Shown piece by piece: positions 25,302-33,907 of a DNA stretch of 64,000 bases. Source of the DNA: an uncultured Desulfovibrio sp. Its GTDB lineage: Bacteria; Desulfobacterota; Desulfovibrionia; Desulfovibrionales; Desulfovibrionaceae. The stretch is from assembly GCF_902477725.1 (NCBI RefSeq), contig NZ_CABSIF010000004.1:186001-250000 (forward strand), read 5' to 3'. Position 1 is the first letter of the stretch; each line of letters opens with the position of its first letter. The notes below the pieces were generated by a model. That model was not told the DNA's origin. It saw only the letters and a list, made by a program, of their open reading frames with translations, and did no database searches. A program made the position numbers and the translations under genes.

Positions 25302-26300
25302 ATGAACGATCAGAATCAGGCCCAGAATCAGACGCAGGCGGCCGCCCCCTTTGACGGGGGCGGCGTAGCCGCTCCGGAAACGGAGCCAATCGGCACCACC
25401 CATCAGGTAGAAGAGGCCGAAGGCCGCCGACTGGTGGATCAGCGCAAGGCCGACAAGGTGCTGCTGGTGGAAACACTGGCCGATTTCAGCAGTGATGAAC
25501 GCCTTGTGACCGCCGATGAACTGCTGGCCGCTTTTATGGAACGCGCGGCGCTTGCGCCGCCCGTTACCGTTGCCCAGGTGCGTCAGGAGCTGGAAGCTTT
25601 GCCCGACCCGCGTTTTGAAGGGCCGGATTCCCAGACCGTGACCGCAGATATGGCCCGCATCAAGGCCATGGAAAAGGCCCAGCCCGGCTCGGCCCCTGAC
25701 CCGGAAGTGCCGGGTCTGCGCAAAACCCGCCGTCTGCTGAGCCGCAGGCAGTTGCTGAGTTCGCTGCTGCATCCCGCAGAGGCGCTGGCGGAGCCAGGAG
25801 CTGACCCGGCGCAGGCAACGGAATCTGCACCCGTAGCGGAACCCGCAGAGGCCGCTGCCGCTCCCCGCGTGGTGGAGCGCGAGTACGCGGTGGCCCTGCT
25901 GGCCGAACTGCTGGCCGAAAGTGAAGACGTGGCGGCTTTTACCGCCTGGGACAGCAAGGAATACTATCATTACAAGCCGCAGATGAGCAGCCTGTATGCG
26001 GGTATTCTTTCCACAGCCAACAACCGGATGGTGCAGGTCGCCAGCGTGGTGCGCGACAGCTCGCGCGACTACCCCCGACCTGTGCCCCTTGAGATATTTG
26101 AATACCCGCCTTTTCTTTTTGAGGCCGAAGCCTTGCAGCAGTGCCTGCGCGATATGGCGGAAACCGGGGAATACGCGGACATCAGGTTTACGGAAAGCTC
26201 CGTGGGCACGGTGTATCTGTATTCCACCCGCTACCTCGATGAGGATTACGCCGCCTTTCTGGCGGAAAAAGAGGACGTGGGGGCCATTGCCAGCCCATAG
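25302..26300 (+). CDS. Uncharacterised YdhW-position protein of the AOR operon
   Basis: A 332-residue soluble, acidic protein without signal peptide or Cys motif. Residues about 35-120 look like a compact helical domain (LVETLADFSSDERLVTADELLAAF). An Ala/Pro/Glu-rich linker covers about 150-190. The C-terminal ~130 residues are the best-structured part (YHYKPQMSSLYAGILSTANN, RPVPLEIFEYPPF). It occupies the place of ydhW in the E. coli ydhYVWXUT operon, and I suspect it is a longer homologue; that rests on synteny and not on recognised motifs. It starts 13 bp after the AOR gene. A chaperone or assembly role for the cofactor enzyme is possible. Confidence 0.55.
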   Translation: MNDQNQAQNQTQAAAPFDGGGVAAPETEPIGTTHQVEEAEGRRLVDQRKADKVLLVETLADFSSDERLVTADELLAAFMERAALAPPVTVAQVRQELEALPDPRFEGPDSQTVTADMARIKAMEKAQPGSAPDPEVPGLRKTRRLLSRRQLLSSLLHPAEALAEPGADPAQATESAPVAEPAEAAAAPRVVEREYAVALLAELLAESEDVAAFTAWDSKEYYHYKPQMSSLYAGILSTANNRMVQVASVVRDSSRDYPRPVPLEIFEYPPFLFEAEALQQCLRDMAETGEYADIRFTESSVGTVYLYSTRYLDEDYAAFLAEKEDVGAIASP

Positions 26301-26396
26301 GCCGCAGGGGCGTGTTTACGGCGCCGCCTTGGCGGCTTGCCCCACGGCAGACATGGGGCATGAAATGATGCAATGCGCAAGCAGGGGAGGATCGCC

Positions 26397-27407
26397 ATGC
26401 GGCGCAGACAGTTTTTGAAAATATTGGGCCTCGGCGGCGTGGCCGGAGCAGCGCTTCCCGGTGCTGCCGGGGCAGCCCCCTTTGTCTATGACGGCAGCCC
26501 CGATGCCGTGGGCGTGCTGCACGATTCAGTGCGCTGCATCGGCTGCCGCAAGTGCGAGGAAGGCTGCCAGAAGGTCAATGCTGACGTGCTGCCGCCTCTG
26601 GAGAAGCCCGTTGACGACAGCTCGGTATTTGAGCAGACCCGCAGGCCCACATTCAAGGCCTATACGGTGGTCAACAAATATCAGCCCGAAGGGCATGCCC
26701 CCGTGTTCCGCAAGTTGCAGTGCAATCATTGTCAGGAACCGGCCTGCGCTTCGGCCTGTTTTGTCAAAGCCTTTGTAAAAACAGAGGAAGGCCCGGTAGT
26801 GTACAACCCCAAGCTCTGCGTGGGGTGCCGCTACTGCATGATGGCCTGTCCTTTCTACGTGCCTGCCTACGACTACAACAACGCCTGGAACCCCTTGGTG
26901 TACAAATGCACCATGTGCGCCCCGCGCCTCAAGCAGGGCCTGTTGCCCGGCTGCGTGGAGGCCTGCCCCAAGGAGGCTCTGGTCTTTGGGCGGCGCAGCG
27001 ACCTTGTCAAACTGGCCCGCCGCCGCATCATGGACAATCCCGGCATGTACGAAGACCACATCTATGGCGAGCACGAGATGGGCGGCACCAACTGGCTGTA
27101 TCTCTCGCCCGTGCCGCATGCCGATCTGGGGCAGCCGGATGTGCCCGCTGTTTCCGCGCCGGAACTTACGCGCGGCATGCTTGGCTCCATTGCCGTTATT
27201 GCCGGTATATGGCCGGTGATCCTGGGCGGTGCGTATTCCATGAGCAAGCATTACAAAAAAATGGTGGAGCAGGCCCGCAGCGAGGGAGCCCAGCAGGCAA
27301 AAGGCCAGAGCTGCGCTGACGCCCATGCAGAAAACGATTCACAAGCCTGCGGCTGCAAGCCCGCTGACCATAATCCTGAAAAGGGCCAGGGAGGCGGACA
27401 ATGCTGA
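26397..27407 (+). CDS. HmcB/HybA-like Tat-signal 4Fe-4S subunit with C-terminal anchor
   Basis: A 336-residue DmsB/HybA/HmcB-type electron-transfer subunit. The N-terminus is a clear twin-arginine signal (MRRRQFLKILGLGGVAGAAL). Cluster motifs CIGCRKCEEGC, CNHCQEPACASAC, CVGCRYCMMAC, and CTMCAPRLKQGLLPGCVEAC predict four [4Fe-4S] clusters. A single hydrophobic helix lies near residues 260-285 (GSIAVIAGIWPVILGGAYSM), followed by a Cys-containing polar tail. The ATG follows GGGGAGG. Its stop overlaps the start of the integral-membrane gene by seven bases. It likely bridges the 16-heme cytochrome or catalytic subunit and the membrane quinone site. E. coli YdhX is the positional equivalent. Confidence 0.87.
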   Translation: MRRRQFLKILGLGGVAGAALPGAAGAAPFVYDGSPDAVGVLHDSVRCIGCRKCEEGCQKVNADVLPPLEKPVDDSSVFEQTRRPTFKAYTVVNKYQPEGHAPVFRKLQCNHCQEPACASACFVKAFVKTEEGPVVYNPKLCVGCRYCMMACPFYVPAYDYNNAWNPLVYKCTMCAPRLKQGLLPGCVEACPKEALVFGRRSDLVKLARRRIMDNPGMYEDHIYGEHEMGGTNWLYLSPVPHADLGQPDVPAVSAPELTRGMLGSIAVIAGIWPVILGGAYSMSKHYKKMVEQARSEGAQQAKGQSCADAHAENDSQACGCKPADHNPEKGQGGGQC

Positions 27408-28579
27408 AGCCTTCGGAACTGCTGAAAAATACGCTTGGCCTGCTCAACACGCCGGGCAACATCATCACCGCCGTCATATTGTTCTGCGGAGCTGTGGCCA
27501 CGGTCATGCGCTTTGGCTGGGGCATCGGCGCAGTCACAAATCTTGATGATTACTATCCTTGGGGCCTGTGGATCGGCTTTGACCTCTTGTGCGGCGTGGC
27601 CCTTGCTGCTGGCGGCTTTACGCTGGCGGCGGGCTACTACATCTTCGGCTTCAACAATCTGCGTTCCATGTGGCGGCCCGCGCTGACCACGGCTTTTTTC
27701 GGCTACGCCTTTGTCATCGCCGACCTGCTGTACGACGTGGGCCAGCCCTGGCGGCTGCCGTATCCCGTCTTTGTGTCGCAGGGCACCACATCGCTCCTGT
27801 TTACCGTGGGCGTGTGCGAGTTCTTTTACCTCTGCGTCATGGCTGTGCTGTGGTTTGTGATCCCCTGCGAGTGGTTGGGGTGGAACAAGCTGCGCGCCAT
27901 GCTCATGAAGCTGATCATGCCGCTGGTGGCGCTGGGCATCATCCTTTCCACCCTGCACCAGTCTTCGCTGGGCGGGCTGTATGTGATGGTTCCCTCCAAG
28001 ATGCACCCCCTGTGGTACTCGTCATGGCTGCCCGTGTATTTCTTTGTGTCGAGCCTCTACGCCGGGCTTTCCATGGTGATCTTTGAAGGCACGCTGGCCC
28101 ACGCGGGCATGCACAAGTACATGGACGAAAACCACGCCAAGAGCTTTGACGGCGTGAGCCTGAGCCTTGCGCGGGGCGCTTCGCTGGTGATGATGGGCTA
28201 TTTTGTCATCAAGATCGGCGGCCTCACGCTCGACAATGGCTGGAAGTACGTGTTCAGCGGTTACGGCCTCTTGTGGCTGCTGGAAATGGCCCTGGTCATC
28301 GTGCCTGCCTTCATGCTTGCCGTAGGCGTGCGCGAGCGGCGTTACGGCATGATCCGCCTTGCGGCGGGGCTGGCTGTGTTTGGGGTCATGCTCAACCGCA
28401 TGGACGTGAGCCTTGTGGCCTACAACTACAATCTGCCCACGCACCTCAAGTATTTTCCCTCGCTGGGCGAGATCACGCTTTCACTGTTCATGCTGGTGGG
28501 GCTTGTGACGGTGTACCGCTTTGTGTGCGCCAAGATGCCCGTATTGCGCGATCACCCTGACTACAAACCCGAAGCCTGA
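27401..28579 (+). CDS. HmcC/HybB-like (NrfD family) integral membrane quinone-interacting subunit
   Basis: A 392-residue polytopic inner-membrane protein with about ten hydrophobic segments, of the NrfD/PsrC/HybB family. Such subunits bind menaquinone and relay electrons or protons without heme. Typical features are the early PWGLWIGFDLLCGVALAAGGF stretch and the conserved LHQSSLGGLYVM in the central helices. The start overlaps the preceding Fe-S gene. In D. vulgaris the hmc operon has the same order B-C-D-E after hmcA; here hmcA is placed last. The hydrophobicity and family pattern are clear; the direction of electron flow is not. Confidence 0.9.
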   Translation: MLKPSELLKNTLGLLNTPGNIITAVILFCGAVATVMRFGWGIGAVTNLDDYYPWGLWIGFDLLCGVALAAGGFTLAAGYYIFGFNNLRSMWRPALTTAFFGYAFVIADLLYDVGQPWRLPYPVFVSQGTTSLLFTVGVCEFFYLCVMAVLWFVIPCEWLGWNKLRAMLMKLIMPLVALGIILSTLHQSSLGGLYVMVPSKMHPLWYSSWLPVYFFVSSLYAGLSMVIFEGTLAHAGMHKYMDENHAKSFDGVSLSLARGASLVMMGYFVIKIGGLTLDNGWKYVFSGYGLLWLLEMALVIVPAFMLAVGVRERRYGMIRLAAGLAVFGVMLNRMDVSLVAYNYNLPTHLKYFPSLGEITLSLFMLVGLVTVYRFVCAKMPVLRDHPDYKPEA

Positions 28580-28592
28580 CAGGGAGGACGCC

Positions 28593-28718
28593 ATGCAAAC
28601 GGTATTTTATTCCCTTTACGCATCCCTGATGTCCGGCACGGGCTGGATGTTTATTTTCATCTGCTTTGCCCTGTTCGGCCTGCTGGGCTTTTACCTCTTT
28701 CTGAACGGCAAGGATTAG
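28593..28718 (+). CDS. Small HmcD-like membrane protein
   Basis: A 41-residue peptide with one transmembrane helix (SGTGWMFIFICFALFGLLGF), preceded by a strong AGGGAGG site. It lies 13 bases after the HmcC-like gene. HmcD of D. vulgaris is likewise a tiny single-helix subunit at the same place, so I infer homology from size, topology and order. Confidence 0.75.
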   Translation: MQTVFYSLYASLMSGTGWMFIFICFALFGLLGFYLFLNGKD

Positions 28719-28731
28719 GCTGGAGCACGTT

Positions 28732-29304
28732 ATGACAACGCTGATATCCTTTCTCACTGGCTGGGGGCTGCTCATATCCCTGCTGGGATGTCTGGCCGGG
28801 TGCGTGCTGCGCCTGCGCCAGTGCAAGGCCAGCGGCTGCAATCCCGCGGATTTCGCGGCCCGCTGGCGCGCGCGCCTTGTGCCGCTTGATCTGCTGCGCG
28901 GGCAGTGGCCTGTGCGCGTGCTGGTCAACGACGCCATTTTTTGGCTGCTGTTTATGGCTCTGGTGGTGGTGCTGTTTGCCCCCGGCCATGCGGTGCTTAT
29001 CGGGCGCGGCCTGGGCTTTGACTGGCCGGGCATGGCCTTTCGCTGGGCTGACGGCCTTGCTGTGCTGCTGACGCTTGGGGCGCTGGCCCTGCCGTTGCGT
29101 CACCTACTGCTGGCCGACCTGCGCGTTGCCGCCACCAAGGCGGACTGGCGACTTATGGCCCTGCTGGTGCTGCTGCCGTTTACGGGCCTGCTTGCCCGCT
29201 CGGGCATACCGGGGTATGGACTCTGGCTCTTGCTGCACCTTGTTGCCGGGCATGTTTTTTTGTGGTGTGCGCCCCGTTGCCAGTTTGCACGGTTGCTGCG
29301 CTGA
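28732..29304 (+). CDS. HmcE-like membrane subunit
   Basis: A 190-residue integral membrane protein with about five hydrophobic segments (residues about 5-25, 60-80, 95-115, 135-155, 160-180). HmcE of D. vulgaris is a NarI-like b-heme candidate; here histidines that could ligate heme are in LPLRHLLLADLR and LLLHLVAGHVFLW. The start is 13 bases after the HmcD-like stop and follows GGAGCACGTT. The downstream cytochrome gene begins 35 bases past its stop. It is shorter than the roughly 225 residues of HmcE, so the equivalence is probable rather than certain. Confidence 0.7.
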   Translation: MTTLISFLTGWGLLISLLGCLAGCVLRLRQCKASGCNPADFAARWRARLVPLDLLRGQWPVRVLVNDAIFWLLFMALVVVLFAPGHAVLIGRGLGFDWPGMAFRWADGLAVLLTLGALALPLRHLLLADLRVAATKADWRLMALLVLLPFTGLLARSGIPGYGLWLLLHLVAGHVFLWCAPRCQFARLLR

Positions 29305-29339
29305 TGGTTTTTCTGATCAAAGTCCCCAAGGGGGAGTTA

Positions 29340-31409
29340 ATGCGAACCATATGTAGTACAGCCCTCGTTTCTGCTTGCGCCATGCGGTTTGTGGCCGCCA
29401 GTGCAGTGTTTGCCGTGGCGCTGTGTTTTTCTGCTGTTGGTGTCCAGGCAGCTTCTGCGCCTCTGGCGGGCAACACCATCTACCTTGGCGGTCAGCGTGC
29501 CAAGGAGCTTAAAATGCCTGTTGTGGCCTTTGACCATGCGGCCCATGCCAAGGCCAACGCCTGTGCGAGCTGCCACGCGGCTGGCCCCGGCGTGGAGAAG
29601 AACAGCGCGGGCCTGCCGGTCAATATTATGCAAACGCCGGTGTTCAGCGCCTTTGCGGGCATGAATTCCAGCGATCCTGCCGCGCGCAAGGAAGCCTTTC
29701 ATGCGGCCTGCGCCACGTGCCATGCGCAAAAGGGCGCTGGGCCGTCCTTGGCGCAGTGTCGCGATTGTCACACCATCGCCGATGCCGCAAAGTTGCCCGT
29801 GCAAAAGCCTTACAAACCGCAGATGGACGCCTCCCTGCACCAGCGGCATCTGACCTCCGGCGCGTTCCCTGTAAAGGCGCAGCCCGGTCTGGCCCCCGGT
29901 GCAATACTGGCAGAGAATGATCCCCAGCGTTGCGTCACCTGTCACCATGCCAAGGATTTTTCACCCACCTTGCCGCCAAATATCGATTCATGCCGCACCT
30001 GTCACGAAAGCGGCCCCGGTTCGGCACTTGCCACCAAAGATGCCGCCTATACGCCGCCGCCCCTGCGCGCCGCCGCGCATGAAGTATGCATGAAGTGTCA
30101 CGCTTCGCTGGCGGAGCAGAAGCTGCCGCACGGCCCTGTGGACTGCGCCACCTGTCATGACAAGGCGCGCTTTGAGGCCTTGCCCCGCTTTGAGGCCAGC
30201 CCCTCCATCATGACCATGAACAGGCCCACGGGCGTGGTGCTGACCGACAAGGTCACGCCGCCTCAGGTGCCGCTTTCGCCTCTGTATCCGCAGGGGCCCA
30301 AATGGCCTACGGTCATGCCTGCCGTGCCTTTTGACCACGGCCTGCACGAAAGGGCGCTCAACTGCGTGGATTGCCACCACACCAGCGTCAAGCAGTCGTG
30401 CATCACCTGCCACACGCCCAGCGGAGACCCCAAGGGCAAGAATATTCCGCTGGCGCAGGCCATGCACTCTGTTACGTCCAAAAACTCCTGCGTGAACTGC
30501 CACACCAGCCTGACCACCTCCGCGCCGGAATGCGCGGGTTGCCATACGCCAAGGCCCGTGAGCAAGAGCGGCAGCAACTGCGCCTTCTGCCACCGCGCCG
30601 CCCCCGGCGTGAAGGGCACTGTGGGGCTGATGCTGCCCAGCAATCTGCCTTCGCCCCAGGCCGCAGAGAAGGCAAACGGAACTGTTGGGCTGGAAGCCCC
30701 GGCCCTGCCGCAAAGCCTGCCCGCCCAGAATGCCCAGCAGAACGCCAAGCTTGCGCCCGCGGCTATCCTGCTGCCCGTGGAGGCCGCAGTGAAGGCTGCG
30801 CAGCAGTCTGCCGATGCCTCGGAAGCAGCGCTTGCGTCTTCTGCCATCCTGTTGCCGCCGCCGGACAAAAATCAGACTGCAAAGCCCGACCCGGCAGCCA
30901 ACGCTGCTGCGGCCAAGGCCTTGCAACCGGCGGTAACGCCGCCTCCTGCTCAAGGCTCTCAGTCAGCCGCGGAGGTGATTGACGAGCCCAAGCTTGGGCC
31001 TGTTTCTGACGGCCTGCCCGAAAAGGTGCGCATAGAGCTCATGAGCAAGGAATTCCGCCCGGTGGACTTTGCCCATGCACAGCATCTGCAAAAGCTGCGG
31101 GCTGGCATTGGCCGCAAGGCCGCAGGCCTGCAAGGCATGCATGCCAAGGATGGTCTGGAGTGCGCCGCCTGCCATCACAACAGCCCGCGCCTTAAAGAGG
31201 GCATGACGCCGCCGCGCTGCGTTTCGTGCCATCCCGCAAACTTGCCCGCTGGCGTAACTACCATGCCGGACGGCAGGCCCCTGCTCAAGGCTGCCTATCA
31301 CCAGCGCTGCATGGACTGCCACACGCGCATGAAGCTTGAAAAGCCCCGTGCAACGGATTGTCAGGCCTGCCACATCAAGCGCGACCCGGCGGAAGCCCCG
31401 GTCTGGTAA
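29340..31409 (+). CDS. HmcA-like 16-heme periplasmic cytochrome c
   Basis: A 689-residue exported multiheme cytochrome. A signal peptide (FVAASAVFAVALCFSAVGVQ, cleavage near AASA) precedes 16 CxxCH motifs. Twelve lie between about residues 80 and 420, four after residue 607. D. vulgaris HmcA also has 16 hemes but is about 545 residues. The extra length is an Ala/Pro/Gln-rich linker of roughly 150 residues between hemes 12 and 13, with internally similar pieces (KGTVGLMLPSNLP and NGTVGLEAPALPQ). Start is fixed by GGGGGAG. It should exchange electrons with periplasmic type I cytochrome c3 and with the Hmc-like membrane subunits encoded upstream. Confidence 0.92.
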   Translation: MRTICSTALVSACAMRFVAASAVFAVALCFSAVGVQAASAPLAGNTIYLGGQRAKELKMPVVAFDHAAHAKANACASCHAAGPGVEKNSAGLPVNIMQTPVFSAFAGMNSSDPAARKEAFHAACATCHAQKGAGPSLAQCRDCHTIADAAKLPVQKPYKPQMDASLHQRHLTSGAFPVKAQPGLAPGAILAENDPQRCVTCHHAKDFSPTLPPNIDSCRTCHESGPGSALATKDAAYTPPPLRAAAHEVCMKCHASLAEQKLPHGPVDCATCHDKARFEALPRFEASPSIMTMNRPTGVVLTDKVTPPQVPLSPLYPQGPKWPTVMPAVPFDHGLHERALNCVDCHHTSVKQSCITCHTPSGDPKGKNIPLAQAMHSVTSKNSCVNCHTSLTTSAPECAGCHTPRPVSKSGSNCAFCHRAAPGVKGTVGLMLPSNLPSPQAAEKANGTVGLEAPALPQSLPAQNAQQNAKLAPAAILLPVEAAVKAAQQSADASEAALASSAILLPPPDKNQTAKPDPAANAAAAKALQPAVTPPPAQGSQSAAEVIDEPKLGPVSDGLPEKVRIELMSKEFRPVDFAHAQHLQKLRAGIGRKAAGLQGMHAKDGLECAACHHNSPRLKEGMTPPRCVSCHPANLPAGVTTMPDGRPLLKAAYHQRCMDCHTRMKLEKPRATDCQACHIKRDPAEAPVW

Positions 31410-31433
31410 AAGGCTAAAGCCCAATCATAAATG

Positions 31434-31478
31434 AAAGCATGGCGGCAAAGGAAAAACCTTTGCCGCCATGCTTTTTTT
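31434..31478. terminator. Strong terminator after the AOR/Hmc-like operon
   Basis: AAAGCATGGCGGCAAAGG (31434-31451), AAAAA loop, CCTTTGCCGCCATGCTTTTTTT. The 18-bp stem and T run separate two convergent genes. Confidence 0.92.
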
Positions 31479-31503
31479 ATAAGTCTCTGAGGCGAATGAC
31501 CGT

Positions 31504-32562
31504 CTATCCGCCAAACTGGATCATGTGGAAGCGCCGCAGCATGGCCGGGGGAATTTCTGAAACCCAGTGCCCGGTGCCCACGGCCCAGAGGTACGCGGCA
31601 AAAAGCACCACAAGGCAGCCAGCGGCAACTGTCCAGAAGGGCACGCGGCTGCGGGCCGCAGAAAGATGGAGGCAGTCTTTTTGCGGGCAGGCTTCAATAC
31701 AGGCGGTGCAGCCAAGGCATTCCGGCGAATTGACGCGCGTTTTTTCGTGCACGGCGATGGCCGAAGGGCAGGCTCGCTGGCAGCGGCGGCAGCTCGTACA
31801 GGTCGCCGCATTGCGGCGCACCGCCACCGGGCTTGCCAATGCCAGAATGCCTAAAAACGCCCCGTAAGGGCAGAGAAAACGACACCACGCATTGCGCGCC
31901 ACCAGCGAGGCCGCCACAATCACGCCAACCACAATCAAGGTGGTGGTTGAAGCCCGCAAAAAGAAAAACAGCATGCTTGAATCGGCCACCATATTGAAGG
32001 GCGCGCCCATGAAGGCATCAATTTCGTCTACGCTCATGGCAAAAAAACTGAAATAACAGAGCAATACCAGTGGAATATACTTGATGGCCTGGAGCGCCAG
32101 CTCCAGCTTGCGCGGCGGGTTGCGGTTCAGGCCCAGGCGCTCGCCAAGGCGGCCCAACAGGTTGGAGGCAAGACCCACAGGGCAGATATAGCCGCAAAAT
32201 CCCTTGCGGAACAGCAGGGCCATGAGGGCGATGGCCAAAAAGAGCGTCAGCCCGGCGGGGTGCACTACGTCCCACATGCCGGTTTCAAACAGGCGGCGCG
32301 CGGCCATGAGTTCACTGATGGGCAAAAAGCCTTCCACCGAGGGCGGTTTGGGCGTGAAGATCTGGCTTTTTCCCGTGGCCCACTGCACGTAGAGGTAAAA
32401 ATTCCAGCCCACCCAAACAAGAAAAATGGCGAATGCGCCCTGTATGCCGCGTCGCAGCAGGGTGGGGGTGAGGCGGCGTTTGGGAGGCTTGCTTGTGAGG
32501 GGGGTATACGCTGGCGCTGTGGGCTGTGCAGCCCTTTGCGCGGAATCGGCAGATTGGTTCAT
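31504..32562 (-). CDS. NapH/MauN-type polyferredoxin membrane protein
   Basis: A 352-residue inner-membrane iron-sulfur protein. A first helix follows a basic N-terminus, then four to five more helices. Two CxxxCP motifs lie in the membrane part (GYICPVGLA and RFLCPYGAF), and the C-terminal loop has two ferredoxin motifs (CTSCRRCQRAC and CLGCTACIEAC). This is the NapH/NosR/RdxA architecture, which passes electrons from the quinone pool or cytoplasm toward periplasmic acceptors. The ATG at 32562 follows AAAGGA. It converges on the AOR/Hmc-like operon and is separated from it by a strong terminator, so co-function is only suggested. Confidence 0.85.
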   Translation of the reverse strand: MNQSADSAQRAAQPTAPAYTPLTSKPPKRRLTPTLLRRGIQGAFAIFLVWVGWNFYLYVQWATGKSQIFTPKPPSVEGFLPISELMAARRLFETGMWDVVHPAGLTLFLAIALMALLFRKGFCGYICPVGLASNLLGRLGERLGLNRNPPRKLELALQAIKYIPLVLLCYFSFFAMSVDEIDAFMGAPFNMVADSSMLFFFLRASTTTLIVVGVIVAASLVARNAWCRFLCPYGAFLGILALASPVAVRRNAATCTSCRRCQRACPSAIAVHEKTRVNSPECLGCTACIEACPQKDCLHLSAARSRVPFWTVAAGCLVVLFAAYLWAVGTGHWVSEIPPAMLRRFHMIQFGG

Positions 32563-32926
32563 GGCGGAATATCCTTTCAGACTGTTCAAGTAAACAATTG
32601 CGCCACTGGTTGTGTCATCATCTCGTATGGCTGTCCATGACCGGCATCACATGCTGGCTGCCTTCCCTCGGCGCAGGGGCGGCAATGGGGGCGGCAACAG
32701 AAATGCGCGAGAGAGAGCGGATACTGCCCGCACGAAGAAATGCATTACGGGCCTTGTTTGCCCCTGCGCGCCGCCGCAGGCGGGGCCTCCGCTGGCAGCT
32801 TGATTTTGAACGCCGCCTTGGGGTAGAATGCCGGGTTATTCATGCTGTGCCTGCGTGAATTCTTTACTTTCGCGGACAAATATCGCATTGTCTGGCGACA
32901 CCGAAAACAGGCTCAGGAACCATCGC
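32563..32926. other. Divergent promoter region between the NapH-like gene and metN
   Basis: No gene is supported. A good sigma-70 promoter for metN lies at 32800-32829. I saw no S-box, SAM or other riboswitch fold and no clear Met-box in the leader. Confidence 0.5.
32800..32829 (+). promoter_or_regulatory. Sigma-70 promoter of metNIQ
   Basis: TTGATT (32800-32805), an 18-bp spacer and TAGAAT (32824-32829) lie about 100 bp before the metN start. Confidence 0.6.
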
Positions 32927-33907
32927 ATGATTCAGGTAACCAATCTTGGCAAGCTCTACGGAAGTCACCTTGTGCTGCAAGAGATCAATATGCACGTGCA
33001 CGAGGGGGAGATTTTCGGCATAGTGGGGCATTCCGGCGCGGGCAAGTCCACCTTGCTGCGCTGCCTTAACGGCCTGGAACCCTACCAGATGGGCAGTGTC
33101 AAAGTCATGGGCGTTGAAGTTGCCTCCCTTGAGGGCACGGCCCTGCGTATGCTGCAAAGCAAAATGGGCATGATTTTTCAGAATTTCAATCTCATGTCCC
33201 GCAAAAACGTGTTCGACAACGTGGCTTTTCCGCTTTCGCTGTGGGGCGTTGCCAAGCGCGAAGAGCGCGTTATGGAACTGCTGGAGCTTGTGGGCCTTGC
33301 CGACAGGGCCAAACAGCGCGTGCAGAACCTGAGCGGCGGGCAAAAGCAGCGCGTGGGCATTGCCCGTGCGCTGGCGCTCAATCCCCGTGTGCTGCTGTGC
33401 GACGAGGCCACCTCCGCCCTTGATCCCAAGACCACTTCGTCCATTCTCGACCTGCTGGAAGACATCAACCGGCGGCTCAACCTCACCATCATCATGGTTA
33501 CGCACCAGATGGAAGTGGTCAAACGCCTCTGCCACAGCCTGCTCATGCTCGACGGCGGCAAAACCGTGGCCATGGGCAAGACGGAGAATCTCTTTCTGTC
33601 GCCCACCAAGGAAATGCACGCCATGGTGGAGGATGAGTACACGCTCATTCCCGGCGGCACCAACATCCGCCTCATGTTCCCGCGCGAAATTTCGCAGCAG
33701 AGCGTCATCACGCAGATGGCGCGCACCCTGGGCATTGATTTTTCCATCGTTGGCGGCAAGCTTGAACGCTACCTCGACGATGTTTTCGGCTTTCTTATCA
33801 TCAACGTGCAGGACAAAGACCTGGACGCAGTGCTGCATTATCTGAAAACGCAGAACCTGTTCTGGGAGATTCTGGCCTATTCTGAAAACGCGGGTGAACT
33901 AGCATGA
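32927..33907 (+). CDS. metN: Methionine ABC transporter ATPase MetN
   Basis: A 326-residue ABC ATPase with a C-terminal NIL (substrate-sensing) domain, powering D/L-methionine uptake. Walker A is GHSGAGKST, the signature is LSGGQKQR, and Walker B is VLLCDEATSALD. The NIL domain covers about residues 250-326 and ends in a beta-alpha pattern (FGFLIINVQDKDLDAVLHYL). In E. coli MetN this domain binds methionine and inhibits transport. The ATG at 32927 follows AGGAA; the frame is open further up without similarity. It overlaps metI by four bases. Confidence 0.93.
   Translation: MIQVTNLGKLYGSHLVLQEINMHVHEGEIFGIVGHSGAGKSTLLRCLNGLEPYQMGSVKVMGVEVASLEGTALRMLQSKMGMIFQNFNLMSRKNVFDNVAFPLSLWGVAKREERVMELLELVGLADRAKQRVQNLSGGQKQRVGIARALALNPRVLLCDEATSALDPKTTSSILDLLEDINRRLNLTIIMVTHQMEVVKRLCHSLLMLDGGKTVAMGKTENLFLSPTKEMHAMVEDEYTLIPGGTNIRLMFPREISQQSVITQMARTLGIDFSIVGGKLERYLDDVFGFLIINVQDKDLDAVLHYLKTQNLFWEILAYSENAGELA

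Noticed and set aside
30594..30960. Tandem repeat array in the cytochrome linker
   Set aside because: The similar pieces (GTVGL, AILLP) occur only twice each and do not form a regular array.
32830..32926. SAM-type riboswitch in the metNIQ leader
   Set aside because: The leader is short and I could not find the paired helices or conserved core of a SAM riboswitch.
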